This document shows positions 5,820-6,172 of a stretch of 6,172 bases of DNA, in pieces. The stretch comes from Chitinophagaceae bacterium (GTDB lineage Bacteria > Bacteroidota > Bacteroidia > Chitinophagales > Chitinophagaceae), in assembly GCA_016741945.1 (NCBI GenBank), contig JACVCQ010000160.1, positions 1-6,172 of the forward strand, in the 5' to 3' direction. Numbering within the stretch: position 1 is the first letter of the stretch; every line of letters begins with the position of its first letter. A program made the translations under genes and the position numbers. The notes under the pieces are model-generated. The model had not been told where the DNA came from. It searched no databases and saw only the letters and a program-made list of their open reading frames with translations.

Positions 5820-6172
5820 ATGAAAAAAGCAATCAACACAAAGAGGCTATTATTCTTGTTGATCTGTGCATTTGTAAATCTGGTACAGATACAAGCACAA
5901 TCCGCATCAGCAGATGTAACCGGTTCTGTTCTTACCGAAAAAGGTGAGGTATTACAAGGCGTAACCATCGTTGCGCGTAAGCAAGGCGCTACAACCAACG
6001 AATCCATTTCTGCAACCACCAATGAAAAAGGGTTATTTGTATTCAAACAATTACAAGTAGGCAGTAAGTACAATTTCAGCTTCTCTTATATTGGCTATGA
6101 AGAGGGTGTTCAGAATGGCTTTGTAGTAAAACAAGCCGGACAAACCAATGCTATTCTCATTAGGTTGAAAGA
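5820..6172 (+). CDS. SusC-like TonB-dependent outer-membrane receptor (N-terminal part, cut by window edge)
   Basis: The frame from ATG 5820 stays open for 117 codons to the right edge. It begins with a signal peptide (MKKAINTKRLLFLLICAFVNL, probable cleavage after Ala26 in IQAQS), followed by a carboxypeptidase-D-regulatory-like beta-sandwich at about 33-115. Visible pieces are VTGSVLTEKGEVLQGVTI (33-50), NEKGLFVF (68-75) and the FSYIGYE signature (88-94). This domain precedes the TonB plug in SusC/RagA-type receptors, which import glycans, peptides or chelated metals with a SusD-like lipoprotein. The plug, the barrel and any SusD gene lie outside the window, so the receptor call rests on the N-terminal domain and on the sigma/anti-sigma genes before it. 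No STN signalling domain sits between the signal peptide and the beta-sandwich. A smaller exported protein with the same domain is possible but less likely. Confidence 0.82.
   Translation, partial: MKKAINTKRLLFLLICAFVNLVQIQAQSASADVTGSVLTEKGEVLQGVTIVARKQGATTNESISATTNEKGLFVFKQLQVGSKYNFSFSYIGYEEGVQNGFVVKQAGQTNAILIRLK

Noticed and set aside
5738..6073. 111-codon open frame on the minus strand
   Set aside because: It lies over the start of the receptor gene, which has a clear signal peptide and domain. The minus-strand translation shows no recognisable motif.

Overview
The window looks like ordinary chromosome of a member of the Bacteroidota, most likely a Chitinophagaceae-type organism. The evidence is a FecI-like sigma factor, a FecR anti-sigma factor and a SusC-like receptor in that order, an exported S9 peptidase whose signal peptide ends in Phe-Ala-Gln, and starts that lack a Shine-Dalgarno sequence and sit behind A/T-rich leaders. 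The assignment below phylum level is inference. Base composition is moderately A/T-rich throughout, and no abrupt change marks an obvious foreign island.

Left part (1-1307): the 5' portion of ybeY (16S rRNA maturation endoribonuclease) runs leftward out of the window. It is divergent, across 81 bp, from a small FeoA-domain gene that is followed after 28 bp by nadD (NAD biosynthesis). No feoB is visible. Behind nadD lies a 66-nt imperfect hairpin built from CACWGAR-type units.

Middle (1308-4048): one large gene encodes an exported prolyl-oligopeptidase/DPP IV-like serine peptidase with a complete Ser678/Asp753/His786 triad. Its stop codon lies inside the first arm of an elaborate palindromic region (3743-3966). 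This region holds outer 27-bp inverted repeats made of GTGAAAR heptads, a perfect 34-nt palindromic terminator with a T-run, and an inner hairpin with 42-nt arms that again contain CACAGAG units. Read as a whole, it is one long imperfect inverted duplication with its apex near 3865/3866.

Right part (4049-6172): an ECF sigma factor, a FecR-type membrane anti-sigma factor and the start of a SusC-like TonB-dependent receptor, all on the + strand. This is the standard cell-surface-signalling and outer-membrane uptake arrangement of Bacteroidota. The substrate cannot be told from the visible part, and the terminator separates this module from the peptidase gene.

I found no CRISPR array, tRNA, rRNA, transposase or defence system. 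All the protein genes belong to known families; the most unusual content is the intergenic palindromic sequence.
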